From: Allobosea sp. Tri-44
GTDB lineage: Bacteria; Pseudomonadota; Alphaproteobacteria; Rhizobiales; Beijerinckiaceae
Direction of reading: 5' to 3'
DNA length: 64,000 bases
NCBI RefSeq assembly: GCF_004123845.1
Contig: NZ_NBDP01000030.1
Location: 930,001-994,000 of the forward strand
In this document: positions 52,802 through 61,307 of the stretch, piece after piece
Layout of the letters: every line of letters begins with the position of its first letter
Numbering within the stretch: the first letter of the stretch is position 1
Program-made: the position numbers and the translations under genes
The notes under the pieces: model-generated
Database searches by the model: none
What the model saw: the letters and a program-made list of their open reading frames with translations, nothing else
What the model was told of the DNA's origin: nothing

Positions 52802-53571
52802 GCCTGCGCCCACGGAAACAGGCGCTGGTTGACCGCCTTGAAGAGGAAATCCGAGACCAGCCCGATCAGGCCGATGATGATGATGCCGAAGATGATCTGC
52901 CCGGTGTTCAGCAGCGCCTGGCTGTCGGTGATCATGTGGCCGATGCCGGAGGACGAGCCGATGAGCTCGGCGACGATGACATAGGTCCAGGCCCAGCCGA
53001 GGACGAGGCGGAAGATCTCGGCAATCTCCGGCGCGGCATTGGGCAGCAGCACGCGGCGCACCACGGAAGGATCGCTCGCGCCCAGCGTATAGGCGGCGTC
53101 GACCAGGTCGCGCCTGATGCCGCCGACCGCGACCGCGATCATCAGCACGAGCTGGAAGAACGAGCCGATGAAGATGACGAGCAGCTTCTGCGTCTCGCCG
53201 ATGCCGGCCCAGAGGATCAGCAGCGGGATGAAGGCTGAGGCCGGCAGATAGCGCGCGAAGGAGACGAAGGGCTCGAGGAAAGCCTCGACCGGCTTGTAGG
53301 CGCCCATCAGGATGCCGAACGGCAGCGCCAGGACCACGGCCAGGACGAAGCCGCCCAGCACCCGCCAGATCGTCATGCCGATGTCGAACAGGAAGCCGTG
53401 ATTGACGAGCAGATTCCAGCCCTCGGCGACCATGGTCAGGGGATCGGCAAGGAAGAGCTTCTGCACATAGCCGCCAAAGGTCGCGATCGACCAGACCACG
53501 ACGAAGAGCGCGAAGAAGGCGACGCCGTAGCCGACGCGGGCGCCGGCGGAGACGGGCTGGAGTGGTTTCAT
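52798..53571 (-). CDS. NitT/TauT-type ABC transporter permease
   Basis: The 257-residue inner-membrane protein has six hydrophobic segments. The EAA loop lies in AAYTLGASDPSVVRRVLLP, and the C-terminal ELIGSSSGIGHMITDSQALL is the SsuC/TauC-family hallmark. It starts two bases after the stop of the glycosylase gene, so the whole set is one transcript. Function follows from the adjacent ATPase and binding protein. Confidence 0.93.
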
Positions 53572-53573
53572 CG

Positions 53574-54086
53574 TCAGAGGCTCGCTTCCTTCGCGAGGGC
53601 GGCGAGTTCACGCCAGGGTTCGATCGACCAGTAGCCCGAGGCGGCACCGGATGTGGACGGCAGGACGACGACGCGGATGTCGTCGATGGCTGCAGGCTGA
53701 AGGCCGTAGGCTAGTACGCGACCAGCCTCAGCCAGAACAGCCTGGGCGGCGCGCTTGCCGTTGAAGGCGACGATTGCGGGCCGCTGCGCCCGCATCTTGC
53801 CGAGGAAGCCCGCGACGTCGAAGTGATCCCGTATCAGCGCCGTATCCGGTCCGAAGGTTCGCTTCGCGACATCGGTGCAGCCGATGCCGTAGCACGGGAG
53901 CTCGCGGAAATCGGCCGGACCGAGTTGCAGCGGGATCAGACCGGTCTCGAACAATGTCGGCCAGAACCTGTTGCCCGGGCCGGCATAATAGGCGCCCCGC
54001 CGGGCCGAGACGGAACCGGCCTGCGTGCCGCAGAAGACGACGCGCAAGCCCGGCCCCAGCACGTCCGGCAGGACGTGATCAGTCAC
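53574..54086 (-). CDS. mug: Mug-type mismatch-specific DNA glycosylase
   Basis: The 170-residue protein belongs to the uracil-DNA glycosylase superfamily, Mug/TDG branch. The active-site block is LRVVFCGTQAGSVSARRGAY followed by YAGPGNRFWPTL; the usual NPG at the start is CGTQAG. The C-terminal intercalation loop is VVVLPSTSGAASGYW. It removes uracil, thymine or etheno-cytosine opposite guanine. A GTG start overlaps the binding-protein stop (GTGA), so this repair gene is translated as part of an ABC transporter operon, which is unexpected. Confidence 0.88.
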   Translation of the reverse strand: MTDHVLPDVLGPGLRVVFCGTQAGSVSARRGAYYAGPGNRFWPTLFETGLIPLQLGPADFRELPCYGIGCTDVAKRTFGPDTALIRDHFDVAGFLGKMRAQRPAIVAFNGKRAAQAVLAEAGRVLAYGLQPAAIDDIRVVVLPSTSGAASGYWSIEPWRELAALAKEASL

Positions 54087-55045
54087 TTGCCGGCGACGTA
54101 CTTCGTGTCGACCAGCGTGGTGATGTCGGGCTTGGCCTTGATCAGGCCGATCTCGAGCAGCAGGTCCGCCGCCTTGTTGGTGAAGGCCTGCCACTCGCCG
54201 GCGAAGAAGGCCTTGTTGCCCTCGGCGTCCGACCAGCGCAGGTAGCCGGCCGACTTGCCGAACTGCTCGCCGGTCTGCTTCACATCGGCGCCCATGATGC
54301 CATAGGCCTTGGCCTGATCGGCCTTGATCAGGGCGAGCGCCTCGAAATAGCTCTTGGTCAGCGCCGCGGCGGCCGCATCGTTCTCGCCCAGGAATTTCGG
54401 CGTGCAGCCGAAGGTGTCCATCACCATCGGGTAGTCGAGCGTGGTGGCGATGATCTTGCCGGCATCCGGCTTCTCGCGCACCGCCGAGAGATAGGGCTCA
54501 TAGGTCATAGCGGCGTCGTTCTGGCCGGCGATGAAGGCCTGCGCCGCCGGGCCGGGCTCCATGTTGACGACGCTGACGTCCTTCACCGACATGCCGTTCT
54601 CCTTGAGGATCCAGGCCAGGGCGAAATAGGGCGAGGTGCCGGGGGCGGAAGCCGCGACCGTCTTGCCCTTCAGGTCTTTGATCGAGCCGGTCGCGCTGCG
54701 CACGGCCATGCCGTCGGCGCCATAGCTCTTGTCGAGCTGGAAGATCTGCTTGGTCTTGATGCCGGCGGCGTCCCAGACGATCCAGGTCTCGACCGTGGTC
54801 GCAGCGCACTGGATGTCACCCGACGCGATGGCGAGGTGGCGATCCTTCTGCGGGATCTTCTTGATCGAGACGTCGAGGCCGTTCCTGGCGAAGATGCCGG
54901 CCTCCTTGGCCAGCACCAGCGGGGCAAAGCCGGTCCAGCCGGAGATGCCGATATTGACCTTGGTCTGCGCCTGCGCGCCGGCCGCGGCCATGAGGGTTGC
55001 AAGGCCGATCCCGGCGGCCACCCCGATACGCTTCATACCTATCAT
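54083..55045 (-). CDS. NitT/TauT-type ABC transporter substrate-binding protein
   Basis: The 320-residue protein has a signal peptide (MIGMKRIGVAAGIGLATLMA, cleavage after AQA) and an NMT1/THI5-like periplasmic fold: NIGISGWTGFAPLVLAKEAG, GDIQCAATTVETWIVWDAAG and GKTVAASAPGTSPYFALAWI. These proteins bind small organic anions or amines. ATG at 55036 is an alternative start. The HutC-type palindrome about 100 bp upstream points to histidine, urocanate or a related metabolite as ligand; this is a prediction from regulation, not from the binding site. Confidence 0.92.
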   Translation of the reverse strand: MIGMKRIGVAAGIGLATLMAAAGAQAQTKVNIGISGWTGFAPLVLAKEAGIFARNGLDVSIKKIPQKDRHLAIASGDIQCAATTVETWIVWDAAGIKTKQIFQLDKSYGADGMAVRSATGSIKDLKGKTVAASAPGTSPYFALAWILKENGMSVKDVSVVNMEPGPAAQAFIAGQNDAAMTYEPYLSAVREKPDAGKIIATTLDYPMVMDTFGCTPKFLGENDAAAAALTKSYFEALALIKADQAKAYGIMGADVKQTGEQFGKSAGYLRWSDAEGNKAFFAGEWQAFTNKAADLLLEIGLIKAKPDITTLVDTKYVAGK

Positions 55046-55144
55046 GACGAACCCACTCCCCTCTTGTTTCTGCCTGCGGCGGAACACCCCGGCCATCGCA
55101 GCCCGATCGTGCCCGATAAAGCAAGCTTCGTTCCAAGTCAGGTT

Positions 55145-55160
55145 AAATGCATATGCAAAT
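55145..55160. promoter_or_regulatory. HutC-type operator upstream of the NitT/TauT transporter
   Basis: AAATGCATATGCAAAT contains the 10-bp palindrome TGCATATGCA and is identical over TGCATATGCAAAT to operator site 1 of the hut locus 19 kb away. It lies about 100 bp before the binding-protein start, a normal operator position. I find the core nowhere else in the window besides the hut intergenic region. Confidence 0.7.
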
Positions 55161-55187
55161 CCGTCAAGGCAGTGCGGCATCTCATAA

Positions 55188-55304
55188 GCCCTCATCCTGA
55201 GGAGCCGCGCGAGCGGCGTCTCGAAGGATGCTCCAGGAGGCTCCCGAACCAGTTGGAGCGTCCTTCGAGACGCGATCCTTTGGATCGCTCCTCAGGATGA
55301 GGGC
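55188..55304. repeat. Nested intergenic palindrome (GCCCTCATCCTGAGG type)
   Basis: Outer 18-bp arms at 55188-55205 and 55287-55304 are perfect complements, beginning GCCCTCATCCTGAGGAGC. Inner arms GCGTCTCGAAGGA (55216-55228) and its complement (55261-55273) pair over 13 bp, and GCTCCA with TGGAGC closes the centre. I recall this opening from repeats in Bradyrhizobium and relatives. With the HutC-type site it accounts for most of the 400-bp gap between the transporter and the TPP-enzyme gene; the remaining 140 bp hold no clear feature. Confidence 0.85.
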
Positions 55305-55445
55305 TCGATAGGAGCTGACGAATGAACCGCTGATCACCGCCGCTTGGGAAAGCAATGACATTCTCTTGTTTGACACCGCAGTAGCGATCCCCTCCCCTCG
55401 GACCATCGGCGCAAAGCGCCTTTGGCTATCGAGAGGTTCTTCCGG

Positions 55446-57002
55446 ATGAATGGCGCCGACCGCCTGTGCGACACGTTGCTGGTCAACGATGTCGATGTCT
55501 GCTTCGCCAATCCCGGCACCTCCGAAATGCACTTCGTCGCAGCGCTCGACCGCAAGCCGCAGATGCGTTGCGTGCTCGGCCTGTTCGAGGGCGTGGTCAC
55601 CGGCGCGGCCGATGGCTATGCCCGCATGGCCGACAAGCCGGCGGCGACGCTGCTGCATTGCGGGCCCGGCATGGCCAACGCGCTGGCCAACATGCACAAC
55701 GCCAGGCGCGCCTGGACACCGATGATCAACGTCGTCGGCGACCACGCCACCTATCACCTGCAGCATGATGCGCCGCTGACCAGCGACATCGAGAGCCTGG
55801 CCCGACCGATGTCGCAGTTCGTGCGCCGCATCGCCTCGCCCGAGGATGTCGGCCCGGCGATCGGCGAAGCCTATGCCGCCTCGCTCACCTTGCCCGGCGT
55901 CACCACCGTGATCCTGCCGGCCGATTGCGCCTGGGGCAGCGTCGAGGCGGCGGAGCTGAAGCCGACGCCGCTGTCGGCACCGGGAGAGGTCGATGCGGCG
56001 CTGATCCGCGACGTCGCTGGCCTGCTGCGCAAGCATGGGCCGCGCGCTGCGATCATGCTGACCGGCTCGGCGCTGCGCGAGGGGCCGATGGCGATGGCGG
56101 CGCGCGTTTGCGCGGCGACCGGCGCCCAGATCTTCGCCCAGATGTCGAATGGCCGGATCGAGCGCGGTGCCGGCCGCGTCGCCATCCCGAAGGTGTTCTA
56201 CCCCATCGACATGGCGCTGCAGCAACTCAAGGACATCGACCTGCTCGTCCTGATCGGCGCCCAGATGCCGGTCGGCTTCTTCGCCTATCCGGGCAAGCCA
56301 GGCCGGCTCGTGCACGAAGGCTGCCGCGTCGAGCAGTTGGCCGTGCCCGGTGATGACCTGCCGGGCACGATCGAGGCGCTGGCCGACGCGCTCTCGGCCA
56401 AGGCGACACCGCCCGCCTTCATCGCCGCGCCGCAGCCCCAAGGCGAGGCGCTGCCAACCGGCGCGCTCGACGCCGACAAGGTCTGCACCATCGTCGCGCG
56501 GCTCCTGCCCGAGAACGCGATCATCTGCGACGAATCCGTCTCGTCGGGGCGCAGCTTCTATTACGACTGCCACAGCGCGCCGCAGCACGACTACATCCAG
56601 CTCACCGGCGGCGCGATCGGCGAAGGCATCCCGCTCTGCGTCGGCGCCGCGGTCGCCTGCCCCGATCGCAAGGTCATCGGCATGCAGGCCGACGGCTCCG
56701 GCATGTATACGGTACAGGGCCTGTGGACGCAGGCGCGCGAGAACCTCGATGTCATCACCGTGATCTTCGCCAACCGGACCTATGCGATCCTGCACGGCGA
56801 GATGCGCGCAGTCGGCGTCAATGATTTCGGCCGCAACGCCAAGCTGATGCTCAATCTCGACGAGCCGGCGCTGGACTGGGTCGCGATGGCGAAGGGCATG
56901 GGCGTCGAGGCCGGACGGGCGACGACGGCCGAGGAGTTCACCAGGCTGTTCAAGGGCGCGCTCGGTCGCAAGGGGCCGTTCCTGATCGAGGCGGTGATCT
57001 GA
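55446..57002 (+). CDS. Thiamine-diphosphate enzyme, acetolactate synthase large subunit-like
   Basis: The 518-residue protein has the three TPP-enzyme domains: the N-terminal PYR domain with the cofactor-activating glutamate in GLFEGVVTGAADGYARM, a central domain, and a C-terminal PP domain with the metal motif MQADGSGMYTVQ...NRTY (GDG replaced by ADG). It resembles IlvB/benzoylformate decarboxylase relatives annotated as acetolactate synthase, but no regulatory subunit gene (ilvH) is adjacent and the FAD-contact blocks are not evident. A decarboxylase or carboligase on a 2-oxo acid is more likely than isoleucine/valine synthesis. ATG at 55446 follows GAGAGG; a TTG at 55422 is also in frame. 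Confidence 0.85.
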   Translation: MNGADRLCDTLLVNDVDVCFANPGTSEMHFVAALDRKPQMRCVLGLFEGVVTGAADGYARMADKPAATLLHCGPGMANALANMHNARRAWTPMINVVGDHATYHLQHDAPLTSDIESLARPMSQFVRRIASPEDVGPAIGEAYAASLTLPGVTTVILPADCAWGSVEAAELKPTPLSAPGEVDAALIRDVAGLLRKHGPRAAIMLTGSALREGPMAMAARVCAATGAQIFAQMSNGRIERGAGRVAIPKVFYPIDMALQQLKDIDLLVLIGAQMPVGFFAYPGKPGRLVHEGCRVEQLAVPGDDLPGTIEALADALSAKATPPAFIAAPQPQGEALPTGALDADKVCTIVARLLPENAIICDESVSSGRSFYYDCHSAPQHDYIQLTGGAIGEGIPLCVGAAVACPDRKVIGMQADGSGMYTVQGLWTQARENLDVITVIFANRTYAILHGEMRAVGVNDFGRNAKLMLNLDEPALDWVAMAKGMGVEAGRATTAEEFTRLFKGALGRKGPFLIEAVI

Positions 57003-57112
57003 GCTGCGAGCCTGCGCGCTCTCGATGAAGGTGTTGCCGATTGTAACCTGACGCGCCGACATAGCGAACTCAGGTTTCGATGCTTATCTCGGCGGGATCA
57101 AGGAGGTTTGAC

Positions 57113-57619
57113 ATGACGGAACGTGCTGTACTTGCAGGCGGTTGCTTCTGGGGCATGCAGGACCTGATCCGCAAGCTCCCCGGTGTCGAGACGACCCGGG
57201 TCGGCTACACCGGCGGCGACGTGAAGAATGCGACCTATCGCAATCACGGGACCCATGCCGAGGGCATCGAGATCACCTTCGATCCCGGCAAGATCGGCTA
57301 CCGGCAGCTGGTGGAGTTCTTCTTCCAGATCCATGACCCGACGACGCTGAACCGCCAGGGCAACGACCTCGGCACCAGCTATCGCTCGGGCATCTACTAT
57401 GTCGACGAGGCGCAGAAGAAGACCGCCGAGGAGGTCATAGCCGAGGTGAACGCGTCGGGACGTTGGCCCGGCCGCGTGACCACGGAAGTGAAGCCCGAAG
57501 GCGATTTCTGGGAGGCGGAGCCGGAGCACCAGGATTATCTGGAGCGCTACCCGGCCGGCTATACCTGCCACTGGGTCCGCCCGGACTGGGTGCTGTCGGG
57601 GCGCGAGGCGGCCGAATAG
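57113..57619 (+). CDS. msrA: Peptide-methionine (S)-S-oxide reductase
   Basis: The 168-residue enzyme repairs methionine-S-sulfoxide. The catalytic motif is AGGCFWGMQDL, followed by VGYTGGDVKNATYRNHGTHAE and the GNDLGTSYRSGIYY block. Start at 57113 is fixed by AAGGAGG seven bases upstream. It lacks the C-terminal resolving cysteines of some MsrA proteins; the one near the end (AGYTCHWVRP) may serve. It is the gene before a palindromic repeat carrying a terminator. Confidence 0.95.
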   Translation: MTERAVLAGGCFWGMQDLIRKLPGVETTRVGYTGGDVKNATYRNHGTHAEGIEITFDPGKIGYRQLVEFFFQIHDPTTLNRQGNDLGTSYRSGIYYVDEAQKKTAEEVIAEVNASGRWPGRVTTEVKPEGDFWEAEPEHQDYLERYPAGYTCHWVRPDWVLSGREAAE

Positions 57620-57663
57620 CGGCTGGAGCCAAAGGAAGAGCGGGCTGGCGTCCGCTCTTCTTC

Positions 57664-57796
57664 CTTCTCCCCTCGGGGGAGAAGGTGGCAGCGCGCAGCG
57701 CTGACGGATGAGGGAAGGGCCGCGCGCGGCCCTTTTTCTTCACCCGGTCACACCGCCCTCATCCCCTGCCGGGACCTTCTCCCCCGAGGGGAGAAG
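57664..57796. repeat. Long nested palindrome (CTTCTCCC type) between msrA and deacetylase
   Basis: The outer arms (57664-57686 and 57774-57796) are perfect complements over 23 bp and each is itself nearly palindromic (CTTCTCCCCTCGGGGGAGAA). GATGAGGG (57707-57714) pairs with CCCTCATC (57756-57763). The centre is a terminator hairpin. The element belongs to the same style as 41934-42070 and fills the whole gap between two convergent genes. Confidence 0.85.
57715..57737 (+). terminator. Rho-independent terminator within the repeat, after msrA
   Basis: AAGGGCCGCGCGCGGCCCTT is a perfect 20-bp palindrome followed by TTTTTCTT (first Ts shared with the stem). It lies about 95 bp beyond the msrA stop, and the A residues on its left side would allow weaker use on the other strand. 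Confidence 0.75.
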
Positions 57797-57801
57797 AAGC
57801 G

Positions 57802-58842
57802 CTACTTGAACCCACCCAAAAACGCGTCGAGGCAGTCGCCGATCGCCTCGATGGCGTAGCCGCCTTCCTGCACCACCAGGGTCGGCAGGCCGAGCGCCTT
57901 CACCCTCTCGCCGATCGTGGCGAAATCCGACGCTTCGAGCTTGAGCACGCCGATCGGATCGTCCTTGTGCGCGTCATAGCCGAGCGCGATGACGAGGACC
58001 TCGGCACCGAACTCGCGAATGGCGCGGCCGGCACGATCGACCGCCGCTTCCATCTCGGCGCCGCCGGCACCGGGCGCGAGTGGCAGGTTGATATTGTAGC
58101 CCTCGCCCGGACCATTGCCGCGCTCGTCCTCATAGCCGGTAAAGAAGGGGTAGTAGTTCACCGGGTCGGCATGGACCGAGATCGTCAGCACGTCGTCGCG
58201 GCGATAGAAGATTTGCTGGGTGCCGTCGCCGTGATGGGCGTCGACATCGAGGATCGCGACCTTGCGGAATTTACGGCGCAGGCGCTGCGCCGCGATCGCG
58301 GTGTTGTTGAGGTAGCAGAAGCCGGAGGCGCGGTCGGCGCGGGCATGATGGCCCGAGGGGCGGCAGAGCGAATAGACGGCGCGCTCGCCAGCGAGGATCG
58401 CGTCAGCGCCCGAGACCGCCGTCTCGGCCGAGCGCAGGGTCGAGAGCCAGCAATGCTCGCCGACCGGCACCGACATATCGCCGAGATACCAGCCCATCTG
58501 GCCGACGATGCCGATCGGCCGGCAGGGCGGGCGCACATCCTCGTCGGTGCGGCCGCTCCAATAGGGGAAGGTGTTGGGCCAGGCTTCCGGTCCCCGTTCG
58601 GGCAAAGCAAGCCAGCGCTCCCACAAGCCCTCGAGGAAGCGGACGAAGCCTTCGTCATGAACCGCCAGGATCGGGCCTGTGCCGTGCTCGGCCGGACGCT
58701 CGGGCGTGATGCCGTGCTTGGCCAGCGCGCCGAGCAGCCGCTCGGTCCGCTCCGGCAGGTCCTTCGGCGCCACGATCTGGCCGAAGCGCATATATTGCTG
58801 CGGATCATGCTTGGACTGGTCGGGATGGTAGAAGGCGCGCAT
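57802..58842 (-). CDS. Histone deacetylase family protein (acetylpolyamine amidohydrolase-like)
   Basis: The 346-residue zinc hydrolase has the class II HDAC/AphA core: SLCRPSGHHARADRASGFCY with the catalytic His pair, VAILDVDAHHGDGTQQIFY with the zinc aspartate and histidine, GPGEGYNINLPL, and ALGYDAHKDDPIG with the second zinc aspartate. VVQEGGYAIEAIG provides the active-site tyrosine. The MRAFYHPDQ start matches acetylpolyamine amidohydrolases, so removal of acetyl groups from polyamines is likely. It is cytosolic. It ends at the repeat shared with msrA. Confidence 0.93.
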   Translation of the reverse strand: MRAFYHPDQSKHDPQQYMRFGQIVAPKDLPERTERLLGALAKHGITPERPAEHGTGPILAVHDEGFVRFLEGLWERWLALPERGPEAWPNTFPYWSGRTDEDVRPPCRPIGIVGQMGWYLGDMSVPVGEHCWLSTLRSAETAVSGADAILAGERAVYSLCRPSGHHARADRASGFCYLNNTAIAAQRLRRKFRKVAILDVDAHHGDGTQQIFYRRDDVLTISVHADPVNYYPFFTGYEDERGNGPGEGYNINLPLAPGAGGAEMEAAVDRAGRAIREFGAEVLVIALGYDAHKDDPIGVLKLEASDFATIGERVKALGLPTLVVQEGGYAIEAIGDCLDAFLGGFK

Positions 58843-58913
58843 GCAAGGCTCGTGGCTTTGATCAGGAAGCGCGCATAGCGCCACGAAAACCATTCCACGA
58901 CCAGTGCGCCGGC

Positions 58914-61232
58914 TCAGGCGGCGGCACTATCCCCGTGCATGGCGCCGTTCTTCGGCAACAGGTCCGGCAGCTGCAGCAGCCGGGGCACGAGGCTTGCTGG
59001 GGCGGGTTTCGCGTAACGATAGCCCTGGGCGAAGCGGCAGCCATGCTCGCGCAGGAAGGCCTCCTGCTCGGCGGTCTCGACCCCCTCGGCGATGACATCG
59101 AGACGAAGATCGGCCGCGAGCCGGATCAGCGCCCGCACGATCGCCGCATCGCCCTGCCCCTCGGCGACATGGCTGACGAAGCCGCGATCGATCTTGAGGG
59201 CGTCGACCGGGAAGCGCTTGAGATGGGTCAGCGAGGCATAGCCGGTGCCGAAATCGTCGAGCGCGACACGCAGGCCCGCCGCGCGCAAGGTCTTCAGCGT
59301 GCGCTCGGCCTCGTCGGCATTGCGGGTGAGCAGCACCGTCTCGGTGACCTCGACGCCGAAGCGATCGGCCGGCACGCCGGCTGCCGCCAGTTGCGCGAGG
59401 AGGCGCTCCGGCAGCGCCGGGTCGCGGAAGACGCTCGCCGCGAGGTTGACATGGACATGGCCGACATCGAGGCCGGCATCGAGCCAGCGCCGCAGATCGC
59501 TCACCGCCGCGGCGATGATCGCATCGCTGATCCCGTTGGCGATCTCGGCGTCCTGGAAACCTTCCTGGAAAGCCGCGGCCGGGATGATGCCGCGCTCGGC
59601 ATGGCGCCAGCGCGCCAACGCCTCGAAGCCGGCGATCCGGCCGGTGTCGAGCGCGACCTGCGGCTGATAGTAGGGCAGGATTCGCTCTTCCTTCAGCGCG
59701 CCGGCCAGCCCCTGGCAGACGGCGACCCGGCGCGCCATCGCGGCCCGCATCGACGGCTCGTAGACGATCGCCATGTTGCGGCCGTTCGCCTTGGCCCGAT
59801 AGAGCGCGAGATCGGCGTCCTTCATCAGCTCGACAGCGTCCCGATCATGCTCGGGCGCGAACGCAATGCCGAGGCTCGCACGCGTCGCGATCGTCTGCCC
59901 GGCATGTTCGCAGGGCTGGCGCAGCACCTCGATCAGCCGCTCGCCCTTCGCCAGGGCCTGCACCGTCGTCAGCCGCTCGGCGGTCAGCACGATGAACTCG
60001 TCGCCACCGAGACGGGCGACGAAGTCCTCCGGGCCGATCGCTGCGGCAAGCCGCGCCGCCGCCTTGATCAGCAGCGCGTCACCGGCATCGTGGCCGAGCG
60101 TGTCGTTGACCGATTTGAAGTCGTCGAGGTCGATCAGCAAGAGCCCGACCGCGCCGCCCTTGCGCGCCATGCGCGCCAACTCCCGCTGCAGCCGCTCGCC
60201 AAAGAGCAGCCGGTTCGGCAAGCCGGTCAGCGCATCGTGCGTCGCCTGCAGCCGCGTCCGCGCCTCGGCCGCCTTGCGGTCGGTGATGTCGACGATCCCC
60301 GCGACCACCGCCGGCGCCTCGCCGATCGGCAGCGTCGTCGCGGTGATCAGGACGTCGCGCACGGCGCCGCTGCCGTCGCGGACCTTCGCCTCATGACTTT
60401 TGATCTGCTCCTGCTCATGCAACAAGCGGGCGATCATGCGCCGGTTGCCGCCATCGAGCAGGACATCCTGGACCTGTGCCTGCGTGACCTCCTCGCCGAA
60501 ATAGCGCTTGGCGGCATCGTTGCCGCGCAGGAAGCGGCCCTCGTCACGCGAGGTGACGATGAGCGGGATCGGCACCGCCATGAAGATGCGCTCGATCATC
60601 GCCTGGCTGGCGACGAGCTCGTCCTTGGCCTGGCGCTCGGCCTGTGTCGCCGCCCATTCGAGCCGGCGCAGGCGGTTGCCGTGGACGACGACCAGCCCAA
60701 GCGCGAAATTGAGCATCACGAGGACGAGGATCAGGCCCGGCAAGGTCGTGGGCATCGGCCCGCGGCCGAGATAGCCGGCGAGCATGAGAGCACTGCAACC
60801 GACACCCAGGACCATGCTCCAGCGAAAGGCCGTCGGCGCCACCAGATAGAAGATCGAGGGCAGCATCAGCACGACGAAGAGCGCAAGATCACTGCGCGAC
60901 GACACCAGCAGCGCGACGGCGAGGGCGGTCGTGACCTCCCAGCCGATCAGCACGGCTTGCGCCTGCGAGAAGCGCGTCGCCCGGCGCACCAGCGCAAAGC
61001 AGAGCAGCGAGGCGAAGACGACCACGAGGCGCGCCGGCACGGCGACGAAGAAATGCGGCGTGCCGTGGAAGCGCCAGTCGCTGGCGAGAAAGAGCGTGTT
61101 GAGGATCGCCGAGATCAAGAAGATCAAGCGGCACTGCCGGAGCATCTCGGCAAAGCGCGCATCGCGGAACGCCACTTCCCGGAGGGAATCGCGGAATTCA
61201 CCACCGAATCGAAACAGGCCGTCGCGCGTCAT
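58914..61232 (-). CDS. Membrane GGDEF-EAL protein with PAS domain
   Basis: The 772-residue protein has five to six membrane helices (about residues 32-182), a PAS domain (205-320), then GGDEF (about 325-485) with intact RLGGDEF at 409-413 and LTGLPNRLLFGERL at its start. An EAL domain follows (about 505-760) with FEALARWRH (Glu537), DDFGTGYASL and LKIDRGFV. Both catalytic signatures are intact, so it may make and degrade cyclic di-GMP, with the membrane/PAS part deciding which. I see no inhibitory RxxD site upstream of GGDEF. The start MTRDGLFRFGG is at 61232. Confidence 0.93.
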   Translation of the reverse strand: MTRDGLFRFGGEFRDSLREVAFRDARFAEMLRQCRLIFLISAILNTLFLASDWRFHGTPHFFVAVPARLVVVFASLLCFALVRRATRFSQAQAVLIGWEVTTALAVALLVSSRSDLALFVVLMLPSIFYLVAPTAFRWSMVLGVGCSALMLAGYLGRGPMPTTLPGLILVLVMLNFALGLVVVHGNRLRRLEWAATQAERQAKDELVASQAMIERIFMAVPIPLIVTSRDEGRFLRGNDAAKRYFGEEVTQAQVQDVLLDGGNRRMIARLLHEQEQIKSHEAKVRDGSGAVRDVLITATTLPIGEAPAVVAGIVDITDRKAAEARTRLQATHDALTGLPNRLLFGERLQRELARMARKGGAVGLLLIDLDDFKSVNDTLGHDAGDALLIKAAARLAAAIGPEDFVARLGGDEFIVLTAERLTTVQALAKGERLIEVLRQPCEHAGQTIATRASLGIAFAPEHDRDAVELMKDADLALYRAKANGRNMAIVYEPSMRAAMARRVAVCQGLAGALKEERILPYYQPQVALDTGRIAGFEALARWRHAERGIIPAAAFQEGFQDAEIANGISDAIIAAAVSDLRRWLDAGLDVGHVHVNLAASVFRDPALPERLLAQLAAAGVPADRFGVEVTETVLLTRNADEAERTLKTLRAAGLRVALDDFGTGYASLTHLKRFPVDALKIDRGFVSHVAEGQGDAAIVRALIRLAADLRLDVIAEGVETAEQEAFLREHGCRFAQGYRYAKPAPASLVPRLLQLPDLLPKNGAMHGDSAAA

Positions 61233-61307
61233 GCGCGTACCGTCACCCGGCGCTGGTCAAAGCGAGGTTAAGGTGAAATGGCCAGCTGTCTTGGCCAATA
61301 GTCTTGG

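Noticed and set aside
55182..57062. 626-codon open frame on the minus strand
   Set aside because: It is antisense to the TPP-enzyme gene, which has clear family motifs.
58935..61271. 778-codon open frame on the plus strand
   Set aside because: It is antisense to the GGDEF-EAL gene, whose motifs are intact on the minus strand.
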